Source: JACIWG01 sp049969935 (GTDB lineage: Archaea > Thermoproteota > Nitrososphaeria > JACIWG01). Taken from it: a DNA stretch of 26,343 nt. The stretch spans positions 1-26,343 of the forward strand of contig JBMFNX010000023.1 of NCBI GenBank assembly GCA_049969935.1. The letters run 5' to 3'. Shown here in pieces: positions 6,683 to 14,147 of this stretch. Numbering within the stretch: position 1 is the first letter of the stretch; each line of letters starts with the position of its first letter. The position numbers and the translations under genes were made by a program. Below the pieces are notes generated by a model. That model worked only from the letters and a program-made list of their open reading frames with translations, ran no database searches and was not told where the DNA came from.

Positions 6683-7522
6683 ATGAGCACCAAGATTCAG
6701 AGACTGCAAAGGATAGCGACAGAAAGTATAATTTTGGACATTTTGAATAGACATCAAAGAATAAGATGGAAGGATTTGAGACAAAAAAGTGGTTTAAGCT
6801 CTAGGACGCTGAGTGATCGCTTGAAAGGGTTAATGGACAAGAATTTGGTTAAACGTAAGGTGGACCCTTCAACCTATCCTCCAGCAACATATTATGAATT
6901 AAATCGCATGATTGATTTAGGAAGTTTACCTGATGGAGAAATTTATCTTATTTTCAAAAGCTACTTTGACAAGAAGAATAAGTCTGGAGGACTGTTTGCA
7001 ATATTAGATAAAAATAATCCGAGAAGTGTGCTAGAAAATGCTTTGAAAAATATTTGGCACGATTTCCTATTCACATTAAATTTTTGCATTGAAAATTACC
7101 AATATCGTAAACATATAGAGGTATTGTATCAGACAATGTTCAGTATTCAACTTGGGCAGATTATGGGCTTTATCTTGAAACAGTTAAGATTTGCGGAACA
7201 AGTTAGGGAAATTTTTAACGAATACTTAGAAAGTCAGAAGAAGGCTCTAGAAAGTATACTTTCTGACGTGCTACTTGGTTTCAGGGATAAGGAGTTGGCG
7301 AAAGCCGTGCTCATCCTCTATTATAAGGAAGCCTTCTTACTGGATATGGAACTATATATCTTTCTTGCACAACTTTCTCAATCACTTGAATTAAAAATGA
7401 AGCTTGAAAAAGAATTTGGACAACCTGTAGACGGGGAAAGACTTAACAACTTGATTGCCGAAGAAGGTTGGAAGGATATTGAAAGCTTTAGCGCTGCCTT
7501 CAAGAAAGCCATAACATCCTAA
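6683..7522 (+). CDS. Winged-helix-turn-helix protein with an uncharacterised helical C-terminal domain
   Basis: The 279-residue protein has an N-terminal winged helix in roughly its first 80 residues. TESIILDILNRHQRIRWKDL, GLSSRTLSDRLKGLMDKNLV as the recognition helix region, and VDPSTYPPATYYELN as the wing are typical of archaeal HxlR/ArsR-like regulators. The remaining 200 residues are predicted helical with no motif I recognise. They may sense a ligand or mediate oligomerisation. The ATG at 6683 is chosen because the TATA-like box is 28 bp upstream; TTG at 6665 is the alternative. It lies between two AbrB-like genes in the same orientation but has its own promoter. The regulated genes are unknown. 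Confidence 0.75.
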   Translation: MSTKIQRLQRIATESIILDILNRHQRIRWKDLRQKSGLSSRTLSDRLKGLMDKNLVKRKVDPSTYPPATYYELNRMIDLGSLPDGEIYLIFKSYFDKKNKSGGLFAILDKNNPRSVLENALKNIWHDFLFTLNFCIENYQYRKHIEVLYQTMFSIQLGQIMGFILKQLRFAEQVREIFNEYLESQKKALESILSDVLLGFRDKELAKAVLILYYKEAFLLDMELYIFLAQLSQSLELKMKLEKEFGQPVDGERLNNLIAEEGWKDIESFSAAFKKAITS

Positions 7523-7690
7523 GATTTTCGAAAAAGAATATAGTTTATTTAAAAGTTTACTATTTTCAATCATTTTAGCTTTCAATTTTTCAACTATAGG
7601 ACTTCTATCAAAAATTTAAATCCTATTTGATAAAAATTTTTTATTTACTCTCTTTTAAAGAGACCGTAGTCAGTGAAGTCCTGATGTTAG

Positions 7691-7966
7691 ATGGGTATAA
7701 TGACTAAAATAAGAAATGGGTACGTTAACATTCCAGTACCTTTCATAAGAAGATATAGGATGTGGAATGGAACCATGCTTGAAATTATTCCTTTAGAAGA
7801 TGGTATAATGTTAAAGCCAATGGTTGCTAGTAAGAAGAAGAACGATTTAATAGACAAATACATTCCAAAAGTTGAACAAATTAAAGATAGTGAAATAATT
7901 GCAGTTGTTTCTGAAATATCACGGCAAGGCAATGAAGTTTTAGTAGAAAAAAGTGTAATAAAGTGA
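7691..7966 (+). CDS. AbrB/SpoVT-fold DNA-binding protein (copy 3)
   Basis: The 91-residue protein has the same plan as the copies at 5110 and 5635. RNGYVNIPVPFIRRYRMWNG followed by MLEIIPLEDGIMLKP forms the AbrB-like hairpin domain, and a lysine-rich linker leads to EIIAVVSEISRQ. Its last residues (VEKSVIK) resemble those of copy 1 (VEKPIVK). The ATG at 7691 gives the same ten-residue lead-in as the other copies; ATG at 7700 is possible. CTCTTT-T-AAAGAG at 7650-7662 is a small palindrome overlapping a possible TATA element about 34 bp upstream. Its transcript meets that of the ferredoxin gene at the tandem repeat near 8021-8058. Confidence 0.65.
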   Translation: MGIMTKIRNGYVNIPVPFIRRYRMWNGTMLEIIPLEDGIMLKPMVASKKKNDLIDKYIPKVEQIKDSEIIAVVSEISRQGNEVLVEKSVIK

Positions 7967-8020
7967 ACTATTAAAAAGGAAAGCATACTAACAAATATGC
8001 ATTTTTAGCTAACACCATCA

Positions 8021-8058
8021 AATTTTCTTAAAAAAATAAAATTTTCTTAAAAAAATAA
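8021..8058 (-). terminator. Tandem 19-bp repeat forming a double oligo-T terminator
   Basis: A 19-bp unit is repeated exactly (8021-8039 and 8040-8058). On the minus strand each copy supplies a run of seven T, just past the ferredoxin stop codon. Archaeal RNA polymerase terminates at oligo-T tracts, so this reads as a duplicated terminator. It also separates the ferredoxin transcript from the converging AbrB-like gene. Confidence 0.55.
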
Positions 8059-8075
8059 AATGGAAACTGTTATTT

Positions 8076-8261
8076 CTATTCTAGGGTTATTGCACCTACA
8101 GGACAGCCGTCGGCTGCTGCTTGACAGTCACACTTATCACATGCATCAGGATTCTTTACATGGGATTTTCCATCATCACCTAACTCGAATACGTCTGGAC
8201 AGATTGCTACACATGCTCCGCAGCCGATACAGGTTTCTTGATCAACTTTTGGCTTTGGCAT
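8076..8261 (-). CDS. Ferredoxin, single [4Fe-4S] type
   Basis: The 61-residue protein starts MPKPKVDQE and has CIGCGACVAICPDVF, giving Cys11, Cys14, Cys17 and Cys21. Cys53 lies in GCPVGAI near the C-terminus. Cys11, 14, 17 and 53 match the ligands of one-cluster ferredoxins of the Thermotoga/Pyrococcus kind, in which the Cys at position 21 can form a disulfide with a later Cys. The second half also has CDKCDC (Cys41, 44, 46), giving more cysteines than one cluster needs. It is a soluble low-potential electron carrier. ATG at 8261 is chosen over ATG at 8300 because the conserved sequence starts there and a TATA-like box lies at 8279-8290. Confidence 0.93.
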   Translation of the reverse strand: MPKPKVDQETCIGCGACVAICPDVFELGDDGKSHVKNPDACDKCDCQAAADGCPVGAITLE

Positions 8262-8278
8262 ACTAGTAGGATATTTTT

Positions 8279-8290
8279 TAATAAATAAAA
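8279..8290 (-). promoter_or_regulatory. TATA-like box for ferredoxin
   Basis: The TTTTATTTATTA stretch on the minus strand is centred about 25 bp from the ATG at 8261, indicating a leaderless mRNA. Confidence 0.45.
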
Positions 8291-8330
8291 ATGTTTTCAA
8301 TTATGCAGACAAGCTACTTTTATTGAGTTT

Positions 8331-8340
8331 AAATTTATAT
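8331..8340 (+). promoter_or_regulatory. TATA-like box for the racemase-dpp operon
   Basis: AAATTTATAT is centred 37 bp before the ATG at 8373, placing the transcription start near 8362 and leaving a leader of about 11 nt. It is the only good promoter I see before dppB. Confidence 0.45.
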
Positions 8341-8372
8341 AGGCAATTTTTATGAGAGAATGAGAACTTGGA

Positions 8373-9110
8373 ATGGAGGTTTCAAAGAAGTATAGAATAG
8401 GATATGTAGTACCTGGAATGGGACTTACTTCAGAGGAGGAAGAGAGAAGAAAAGGCATTGCAAATAGGATTGTTACAAATTCAACTGTTGATATTATTGG
8501 CGTCGATAACGGTCCACTTACTATAGAAAATTGTGTAGAGGAGGCGTTCGCTGCATCATCTTATCTTTCTAAAATTTATAAATTGCAGAATTTGTATGAT
8601 GCATTTATTATAGGATGTTTCGGAGACCCAGGGTTAAGGGCTGCAAGAGAGCTTGTTAGCAAACTCGTAATTGGGCCTGCGGAATCGACTTTGCATATTG
8701 CAGCACAGTTGGCTGACGAGTTTGTTGTTGTCTCCCCTTTAGAGGATACTGTTATATTAACTAAACACATGATTAAATCTTATGGCTTCAGTGAAAAGGT
8801 TACGGCAATAGTTCCAGCAAACATTCCTGTTGCAGAATTCATAAAAAATAGGGAAGAGGCTTCAAGAAAACTTGCTGAGACGATTATGGGATCAGTTAGG
8901 GAAATGGGAGGAGATGCTGTTGTGTTAGGTTGCATGTCAATGGGATACGCTCTTGTAGATGAACTTTTAAGTGATAAAATCGATTTGCCTGTAATAAATC
9001 CTGTAAAGGTATCGTTAAAAACTGCGGAAATGCTACTCTCTCTAGGCCTTAAGCATAGCATAAGAAGTTTTCCAAAACCAGACTACACTAAGTTGAAGCA
9101 TCTTTTATAG
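8373..9110 (+). CDS. Asp/Glu/hydantoin racemase family protein
   Basis: The 245-residue protein has both catalytic cysteines of the cofactor-independent racemase superfamily. Cys81 lies in GCFGDPGLRAARE, a close match to hydantoin racemase, and Cys187 in LGCMSMG. Length fits the hydantoin-racemase (HyuE-like) branch. These enzymes invert the alpha carbon of amino acids or 5-substituted hydantoins by two-base proton transfer in the cytosol. It is the first gene of a tight operon, 14 bp before dppB, with a dipeptidase downstream. That context suggests racemisation of amino acids or derivatives released from imported peptides. No hydantoinase or carbamoylase gene is present, which argues against classical hydantoin use. 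Maleate isomerase or Asp racemase activity is the alternative. Confidence 0.85.
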   Translation: MEVSKKYRIGYVVPGMGLTSEEEERRKGIANRIVTNSTVDIIGVDNGPLTIENCVEEAFAASSYLSKIYKLQNLYDAFIIGCFGDPGLRAARELVSKLVIGPAESTLHIAAQLADEFVVVSPLEDTVILTKHMIKSYGFSEKVTAIVPANIPVAEFIKNREEASRKLAETIMGSVREMGGDAVVLGCMSMGYALVDELLSDKIDLPVINPVKVSLKTAEMLLSLGLKHSIRSFPKPDYTKLKHLL

Positions 9111-9124
9111 AAAATTGGATAATT

Positions 9125-10102
9125 ATGCCTAGTGGAACAAAAGAATATATCTTGAAACGGATTCTGATTGGAATATTCATGGTTCCAGCTGTAATCATAT
9201 TCACGTTCTTCCTGATAAAACTTGCTCCAGGCGATCCGGCAGTCCTAATGGCAGGAGAAACTGCAACAAAAGAATATATTGAAATGATAAGAGAAATCTA
9301 CGGGCTAAATAAACCTTTACATGAACAGCTTATAATATATTTGGGTAAACTGTTTACAGGAGATTTTGGATATTCGTTCACATTCAAGCGACCTGTACTT
9401 GATGTTATATTAGAGAGAGTTCCTACAACACTTCTCTTAGCTGGTACCGGGGCTCTTATTGCAATATATTTTGGCATAGTACTTGGTGTTGTTGCAGCAT
9501 TAAAGAAAGATACCATTACCGATAACATGATATCTTCTTTAACTTTAATATTCTATTCTATACCAATTTTTGCACTTGCACAATTTTTAATACTATTTTT
9601 AGTTATAAACTATAGGATTTTTCCATTAAGTGGATATGTTACGATTGGTGTTTCACCAGCTGATCCAATAAGGTATACATTGGACGTATTATGGCATCTT
9701 GCTTTACCATCTATATCACTTGCCCTCATACAGATGGCAACTTATGTTAAACTTACTAGGACTTCAATGATAGAGTCACTTTATTCCAACTATATTATTG
9801 CTGCTAAAGCCAGAGGGTTGAAATGGAGGAGAATATTGTTTAAGCATGCGTTAAAAAATGCTCTTTTACCAATAATCACAGTTGCAGGCATTCAACTTGG
9901 ATTAATAATAGGAGGAGTGGTTATAACTGAAACAATATTTTCTTGGCCTGGTGTTGGAAGGTTAACAATAGAAGCGATTGAAGCAAGAGATTTTCCACTA
10001 TTAAATGGAATATTCGTGTTAACTTCAGTTTCAGTTATAATAGCCAATATTGTCACTGACATAGTCTACACTTACGTTGACCCAAGAGTTAAACTGAGGT
10101 GA
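9125..10102 (+). CDS. dppB: Peptide/nickel ABC transporter permease, DppB type
   Basis: The 325-residue membrane protein begins with the family's 'YILKRILIGIFMVPAVIIF' type first helix followed by FFLIKLAPGDPA. The large extracytoplasmic segment carries YGLNKPL and GDFGYSF, both typical of DppB/OppB. The EAA loop reads AAKARGLKWRRILFKHALKN and contacts the ATPase. Segment ITETIFSWPGVGRLTIEAI and a terminal YTYVDPRVKLR complete the family pattern. About six membrane helices are visible. It pairs with DppC to form the channel of a peptide importer. Gene spacing is 4 bp to dppC, indicating cotranscription. Confidence 0.95.
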   Translation: MPSGTKEYILKRILIGIFMVPAVIIFTFFLIKLAPGDPAVLMAGETATKEYIEMIREIYGLNKPLHEQLIIYLGKLFTGDFGYSFTFKRPVLDVILERVPTTLLLAGTGALIAIYFGIVLGVVAALKKDTITDNMISSLTLIFYSIPIFALAQFLILFLVINYRIFPLSGYVTIGVSPADPIRYTLDVLWHLALPSISLALIQMATYVKLTRTSMIESLYSNYIIAAKARGLKWRRILFKHALKNALLPIITVAGIQLGLIIGGVVITETIFSWPGVGRLTIEAIEARDFPLLNGIFVLTSVSVIIANIVTDIVYTYVDPRVKLR

Positions 10103-10106
10103 GAAA

Positions 10107-10925
10107 ATGTTCTCATTTAAAAGATCACGTTCTTTAACAATATCACTTATATTGCTTTCATCAATAATCTTTTTAGGCTTAGCAGCTGGAATTTTAACTG
10201 ATAGAGATCCTCTTAGAACAGGATACGCTCAAGGCCTAACACCACCTTCACCCCAGTTCCCTATGGGTACAGACCAATTAGGAAGAGACGTGTTCTCGTG
10301 GACTCTTTACGGAATAAGGACAGCTTTATTTGTAAGCTTAGTTTCAACGAGTTTAACAGTCCTAATTTCTATTACAGTTGGACTGCCAGCCGGATATTTT
10401 GGAGGAAAACTTGACCAGCTACTTATGCGTGTAACAGACTTCTTTCTCTCGATTCCAAGATTTATTCTCATAATTTTTGCAGTCATAATCTTTGGACCGA
10501 CATTAACAAACATAATATTGATTCTCAGTGTATTCTCTTGGCCCACAATTGCAAGAATTGTAAGAGCAGAAGTCCTTTCTATTAAGGAAAGAGAATATGT
10601 TCAGGCTGCAAAAGTTTTAGGCGCCGGAAACTTTGACATAATGTTCAATGAAATATTACCTAACGTTATGCCACCAGTACTTGTTGCTTCAGCACTACAA
10701 ATGTCGGATGCAATATTAGCTGAGGCAGGATTAAGTTTCCTAGGACTAGGAGACCCTAACATGGCAAGCTGGGGTAGGATATTAGCTATAGCTAGACAGG
10801 CGATATATGTTGGTGGATGGTGGACCCTAGTTTTTCCAAGCATCTTTATAACGATCACAGTTCTTTCTGTAAACCTGTTGGCTGATGGATTAAATGACAT
10901 ATTTAATCCAAAAAGTATAAGGTGA
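10107..10925 (+). CDS. dppC: Peptide/nickel ABC transporter permease, DppC type
   Basis: The 272-residue protein has one N-terminal helix, then the DppC signature PSPQFPMGTDQLGRDVFS, and a core of about five more helices. Its EAA loop reads VQAAKVLGAGNFDIMFNEIL. SDAILAEAGLSFLGLGDPN and ASWGRIL near the end are family hallmarks, as is the final LLADGLNDIFNP. It forms the transmembrane pore with DppB in the plasma membrane. The stop codon overlaps the GTG start of the next gene by 4 bp, which suggests translational coupling. Confidence 0.95.
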   Translation: MFSFKRSRSLTISLILLSSIIFLGLAAGILTDRDPLRTGYAQGLTPPSPQFPMGTDQLGRDVFSWTLYGIRTALFVSLVSTSLTVLISITVGLPAGYFGGKLDQLLMRVTDFFLSIPRFILIIFAVIIFGPTLTNIILILSVFSWPTIARIVRAEVLSIKEREYVQAAKVLGAGNFDIMFNEILPNVMPPVLVASALQMSDAILAEAGLSFLGLGDPNMASWGRILAIARQAIYVGGWWTLVFPSIFITITVLSVNLLADGLNDIFNPKSIR

Positions 10926-11905
10926 TAGTATTGGCGGAAACGCTTCTCAAAGTTGAAGATTTAAATGTTGAATATGTTTTAAGAGAATATAAAGTAAAAG
11001 CTGTAAGAAATGTTTCATTTTACATGAATAGGGGGGAATGTATTGCGTTAGTTGGTGAATCTGGAAGCGGCAAGTCTACTGTTGCAATGGCAGTAATGGG
11101 CCTGTTGCCGCCATATGCTAAAATTTCTGCCAAAAAGATAACATTTGATGGAAAAGATATCACGAATGCTGACGAAAAGCTTATGACAGAAATCAGAGGA
11201 AAGGATGTGACTGTAATATTTCAGGATCCAATATCATATCTTAACCCGATTATATCTGTTGGCGAACAAATTTTTGAAGCACTAACAGCACATAATCCAA
11301 GAATTTCAAGAAATGAGGCACAAGCTCAGGCAATAGAATTGTTGAAGAAAGTGAGGATAGCTGACCCGGAAAGGGTGCTTAAAATGTATCCATTCCAATT
11401 AAGTGGAGGGATGGCCCAACGTGTATTTATAGCAATGGCCATTTCAGCGAACCCAAAGCTTCTAATTGCAGATGAGCCGACTACAGCATTAGACCTTACA
11501 ATCCAGTCACAGATCTTGAAACTGTTGAATAATTTGAGAAAAGAATATAATCTATCAATAATTCTAATAACTCATGACCTAAGCCTAACATCATATTTAG
11601 CTGACAGAATCTATGTAATGTACAACGGTCAAGTTGTAGAAGAAGATAGTGTAGAAGGTATATTTTCTAACCCAATACACCCATATACCAAAATGCTGAT
11701 TCTATCATCGCAGGCCATATATCAGGGTGAAGTAAAAAGATTAAGAGAAAAAATGGCCACAATGACAGAAAGAGGAGGGAACCCGTACACGATAAAGGGA
11801 TGTGATTTTATAAGAAAATGCAGTAATCATAGTACAGACTGTGAAAAAGAGCCGCCTCTTATTGAATGCAATGGCTTAAAGAAGGTTCGGTGCTGGCGAA
11901 TATGA
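10922..11905 (+). CDS. dppD: Peptide ABC transporter ATP-binding protein, DppD type
   Basis: The 327-residue ATPase has Walker A GESGSGKST (45-53), Q-loop FQDP (100-103), signature LSGGMAQR (160-167), Walker B with DEPTTALD (184-191) and the switch His218. SGGM in place of SGGQ is usual for DppD/OppD. The C-terminal extension is Cys-rich: five Cys spaced C-x5-C-x6-C-x8-C-x7-C from GCDFIRKC onward. The oligopeptide-transporter C-terminal domain commonly has such cysteines, and an Fe-S cluster has been reported in a mycobacterial DppD, to my knowledge. The start is GTG in a 4-bp overlap with dppC; TTG at 10931 is possible. It partners with the following ATPase. Confidence 0.95.
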   Translation: MIVLAETLLKVEDLNVEYVLREYKVKAVRNVSFYMNRGECIALVGESGSGKSTVAMAVMGLLPPYAKISAKKITFDGKDITNADEKLMTEIRGKDVTVIFQDPISYLNPIISVGEQIFEALTAHNPRISRNEAQAQAIELLKKVRIADPERVLKMYPFQLSGGMAQRVFIAMAISANPKLLIADEPTTALDLTIQSQILKLLNNLRKEYNLSIILITHDLSLTSYLADRIYVMYNGQVVEEDSVEGIFSNPIHPYTKMLILSSQAIYQGEVKRLREKMATMTERGGNPYTIKGCDFIRKCSNHSTDCEKEPPLIECNGLKKVRCWRI

Positions 11906-12879
11906 GGCAAACAATTTTTTTAATAAATGGTCTAAAAAAATATTATATGGTTAAAATAGGATTGTTCAGTAAAGCTTACATTAAGGCTGTTGATGGCGTA
12001 AACTTCAATATAAGAGAAGGTGAAACATACTGTATAGTTGGAGAATCTGGAAGTGGAAAAACTACAGTAACAAAAATGCTTTTAGGACTAGAACAGCCAA
12101 CTGAGGGAAGGATAGAATTTTTAGGCAAAGATTTAACCAAGATATTATCTACAAATAGAAGTGCAAAAGAGTTCAGAAAGAATGTTCAAGCTGTCTTCCA
12201 GGACCCATATTCATCACTTAATCCGAGAAAAACTGTCAAAGACATACTAGAAAAGCCATTTAAAGTACATAATAGTGTGATAGAGGAAAAAACTGTTGTA
12301 AGACTTTTGGAGGAAGTTGGACTAACACCAGCAACTGAATTCTTACCTCGATATGTTCATCAGCTGAGTGGAGGGCAAAGGCAAAGAGTTTGCATTGCAA
12401 GAGCATTAGCATTAAAACCTAAGGTAGTAATATTAGATGAACCAACAGCAGCATTAGATGTTACTATAAAGGCGCAAATTCTGAATCTACTTATAGAATT
12501 GAAAGAAAAATATAATTTAACGTATGTGATTATAAGCCATGAACTTCCTCTGCTTAAAAGTATAGCTGACAAAGTAAGTGTAATGTATGCGGGTAAAGTT
12601 GTAGAAGAGGGGCCTGCTGAAAGAATATTTAACAGTCCGAAACATCCTTACACTCTAGGCTTACTTGAATCCATACCGCCACCAGACCCGAAGAGTGCAA
12701 GATCAAAGACTTTGCCCACTCTTGAGGGAGAGCCGCCTTCCCCAGTGAACCCTCCAGAGGGTTGCAGGTTCCATCCAAGATGCCCATATAGGTTCGATTT
12801 ATGCGATAAACTAGAGCCAAAAGAAATAGAAGTGTTCCCAGAACATCATGTCTCATGCCATCTTTTTGACAAGAAATAG
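11902..12879 (+). CDS. dppF: Peptide ABC transporter ATP-binding protein, DppF type
   Basis: The protein is 325 residues from the ATG at 11902, which overlaps the dppD stop as ATGA. Another in-frame ATG at 11866 would add 12 residues inside dppD; the ATGA overlap makes 11902 more likely. Motifs are Walker A GESGSGKTT, FQDPYSSLNPR, signature LSGGQRQR, Walker B LDEPTAALD and switch SHEL. The C-terminal domain has the canonical CRFHPRCPYRFDLC motif with a further Cys in HHVSCHLF. It forms the heterodimeric motor with DppD. It ends 56 bp before the dipeptidase gene, which has its own promoter signal. Confidence 0.95.
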   Translation: MRQTIFLINGLKKYYMVKIGLFSKAYIKAVDGVNFNIREGETYCIVGESGSGKTTVTKMLLGLEQPTEGRIEFLGKDLTKILSTNRSAKEFRKNVQAVFQDPYSSLNPRKTVKDILEKPFKVHNSVIEEKTVVRLLEEVGLTPATEFLPRYVHQLSGGQRQRVCIARALALKPKVVILDEPTAALDVTIKAQILNLLIELKEKYNLTYVIISHELPLLKSIADKVSVMYAGKVVEEGPAERIFNSPKHPYTLGLLESIPPPDPKSARSKTLPTLEGEPPSPVNPPEGCRFHPRCPYRFDLCDKLEPKEIEVFPEHHVSCHLFDKK

Positions 12880-12903
12880 GTTTTACATAAACATGCAATT
12901 AAC

Positions 12904-12912
12904 GTTTATAAA
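12904..12912 (+). promoter_or_regulatory. Internal TATA-like box before the dipeptidase gene
   Basis: GTTTATAAA is centred 28 bp before the ATG at 12936. It would allow the dipeptidase-CapA pair to be transcribed apart from dppBCDF. A GGTG at 12928-12931 could aid translation of the read-through mRNA. Confidence 0.5.
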
Positions 12913-12935
12913 CCATTCAAAAATAATGGTGCGTA

Positions 12936-14147
12936 ATGATATCAAAAAGAAAGAAATATGATGGATACCAATCTTTCAGTTATCTTGAACCTGGAAAAGA
13001 CTATAAGGAATTTAAACTTGCTAAACAGGTTGGAAGAGTAAATTCGACAATAATACAATTATCTAAAACAGAGGAGGAAAGAGTTCAAGAAATCTTTGAA
13101 AAATACCTAACAATTTCAACACACGATCATCTAGAGGTTTTTCCAGAAGATCCAGCGGAAACTGTCGAATATTTAAGAAGAGGACGGCTGTTTACAGGAT
13201 ATGAGGGTATTGCTGCCTCAGGACTTGATGCTATATTTGCAGCATTAAGTGATGGTGTTGCATTAGCAAAGTCTCCGGACGCCTGGGCCTGGGAGAATGT
13301 TGTACACCAGATTGGAATGTTCATTTCGGATGTCGACCATCAAGACCTAGCTTTTATTGCTAGAAGGATAGATGACATTCCCAGAGCACATGATGAAGGG
13401 AAAACGGCGATAGTAATTCATCTTGAATCAACACCGCACATAGGAACAGAGTTTGATAAAGTGGACGTATTATATGGTTTCGGAGTCAGGGTAATGGGAA
13501 TCACATATAGTGAAGGCAACGAGTTTGCTTCCGGTATAGCTAACAAGCATGATGGAGGCCTAACAGACCAAGGATACAATTTAGTTGAGAGAATGAATAA
13601 ACTTGGAATAGCAATAGACATATCACATTCAAGCGACAAAACTTCACTAGATGTTATTGAGGCAAGCAAAAAGCCTGTTTTTATAACACATGCTGGAGCA
13701 AGAGCATTATGGCCTTCGAGAAGAATGAAGCCCGATAACATTATACAAGCTCTTGCCGAAAAAGGTGGTGTAATAGGCGTGGAAGCTGCACCCCATACAA
13801 CCCTAACATACAATAATAGGAGACATTCGATAGAAAGTGTAATGGAACATTTTGAGTATATCGTGAAACTTGTTGGAATTGACCATGTGGCCTTTGGTCC
13901 AGACACACTATTTGGAGACCATGTAGCATTACATCATACATTTGCAAAGGAACTTTCAATTACAACAGCATTCAGAGACAATCTTCCAGAGTTCCAGGAG
14001 GTTCCATTCGTAGACGGTCTAGAAAATCCTTCAGAGTACCCGAACATTGTAAGATGGCTTGTGAAACACGGATATTCGGATCAAGAGATTGCAAAGGTTG
14101 TGGGAGAGAACGCGTTCCGCGTGATTAAACAGACATGGTTCAAGTAA
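12936..14147 (+). CDS. Membrane dipeptidase (peptidase M19, renal dipeptidase family)
   Basis: The 403-residue protein matches the M19 binuclear zinc dipeptidases. Candidate ligands, in order, are His63 and His65 (THDH), Glu164 (IHLE), His231 (DISHSS) and His252 (ITHAGARAL), with Asp323 in FGPDTLFGD for the active site. M19 enzymes hydrolyse dipeptides and accept a D-residue at the C-terminal position. No signal peptide or anchor is visible, so it is probably cytosolic despite the family name. The first ligand motif reads H-x-H, whereas canonical members have H-x-D. The first 50 residues are charged and have no recognised motif. It lies 56 bp after dppF and overlaps the CapA-like gene by 13 bp, so it likely digests imported peptides. 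Confidence 0.9.
   Translation: MISKRKKYDGYQSFSYLEPGKDYKEFKLAKQVGRVNSTIIQLSKTEEERVQEIFEKYLTISTHDHLEVFPEDPAETVEYLRRGRLFTGYEGIAASGLDAIFAALSDGVALAKSPDAWAWENVVHQIGMFISDVDHQDLAFIARRIDDIPRAHDEGKTAIVIHLESTPHIGTEFDKVDVLYGFGVRVMGITYSEGNEFASGIANKHDGGLTDQGYNLVERMNKLGIAIDISHSSDKTSLDVIEASKKPVFITHAGARALWPSRRMKPDNIIQALAEKGGVIGVEAAPHTTLTYNNRRHSIESVMEHFEYIVKLVGIDHVAFGPDTLFGDHVALHHTFAKELSITTAFRDNLPEFQEVPFVDGLENPSEYPNIVRWLVKHGYSDQEIAKVVGENAFRVIKQTWFK

Noticed and set aside
5092..7966. Toxin-antitoxin modules based on the AbrB-fold proteins
   Set aside because: No PIN, MazF or RelE-like gene accompanies any of the three, and each has a long shared tail untypical of antitoxins.
11866..11901. Longer DppF starting at ATG 11866
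   Set aside because: The ATG at 11902 forms a typical ATGA overlap with the dppD stop codon, and the extra 12 residues resemble no DppF N-terminus.
13418..13906. Long antisense frames such as this one opposite the dipeptidase gene
   Set aside because: They lie wholly opposite well-supported genes, match no family and have no promoter; they arise from codon bias on the other strand.
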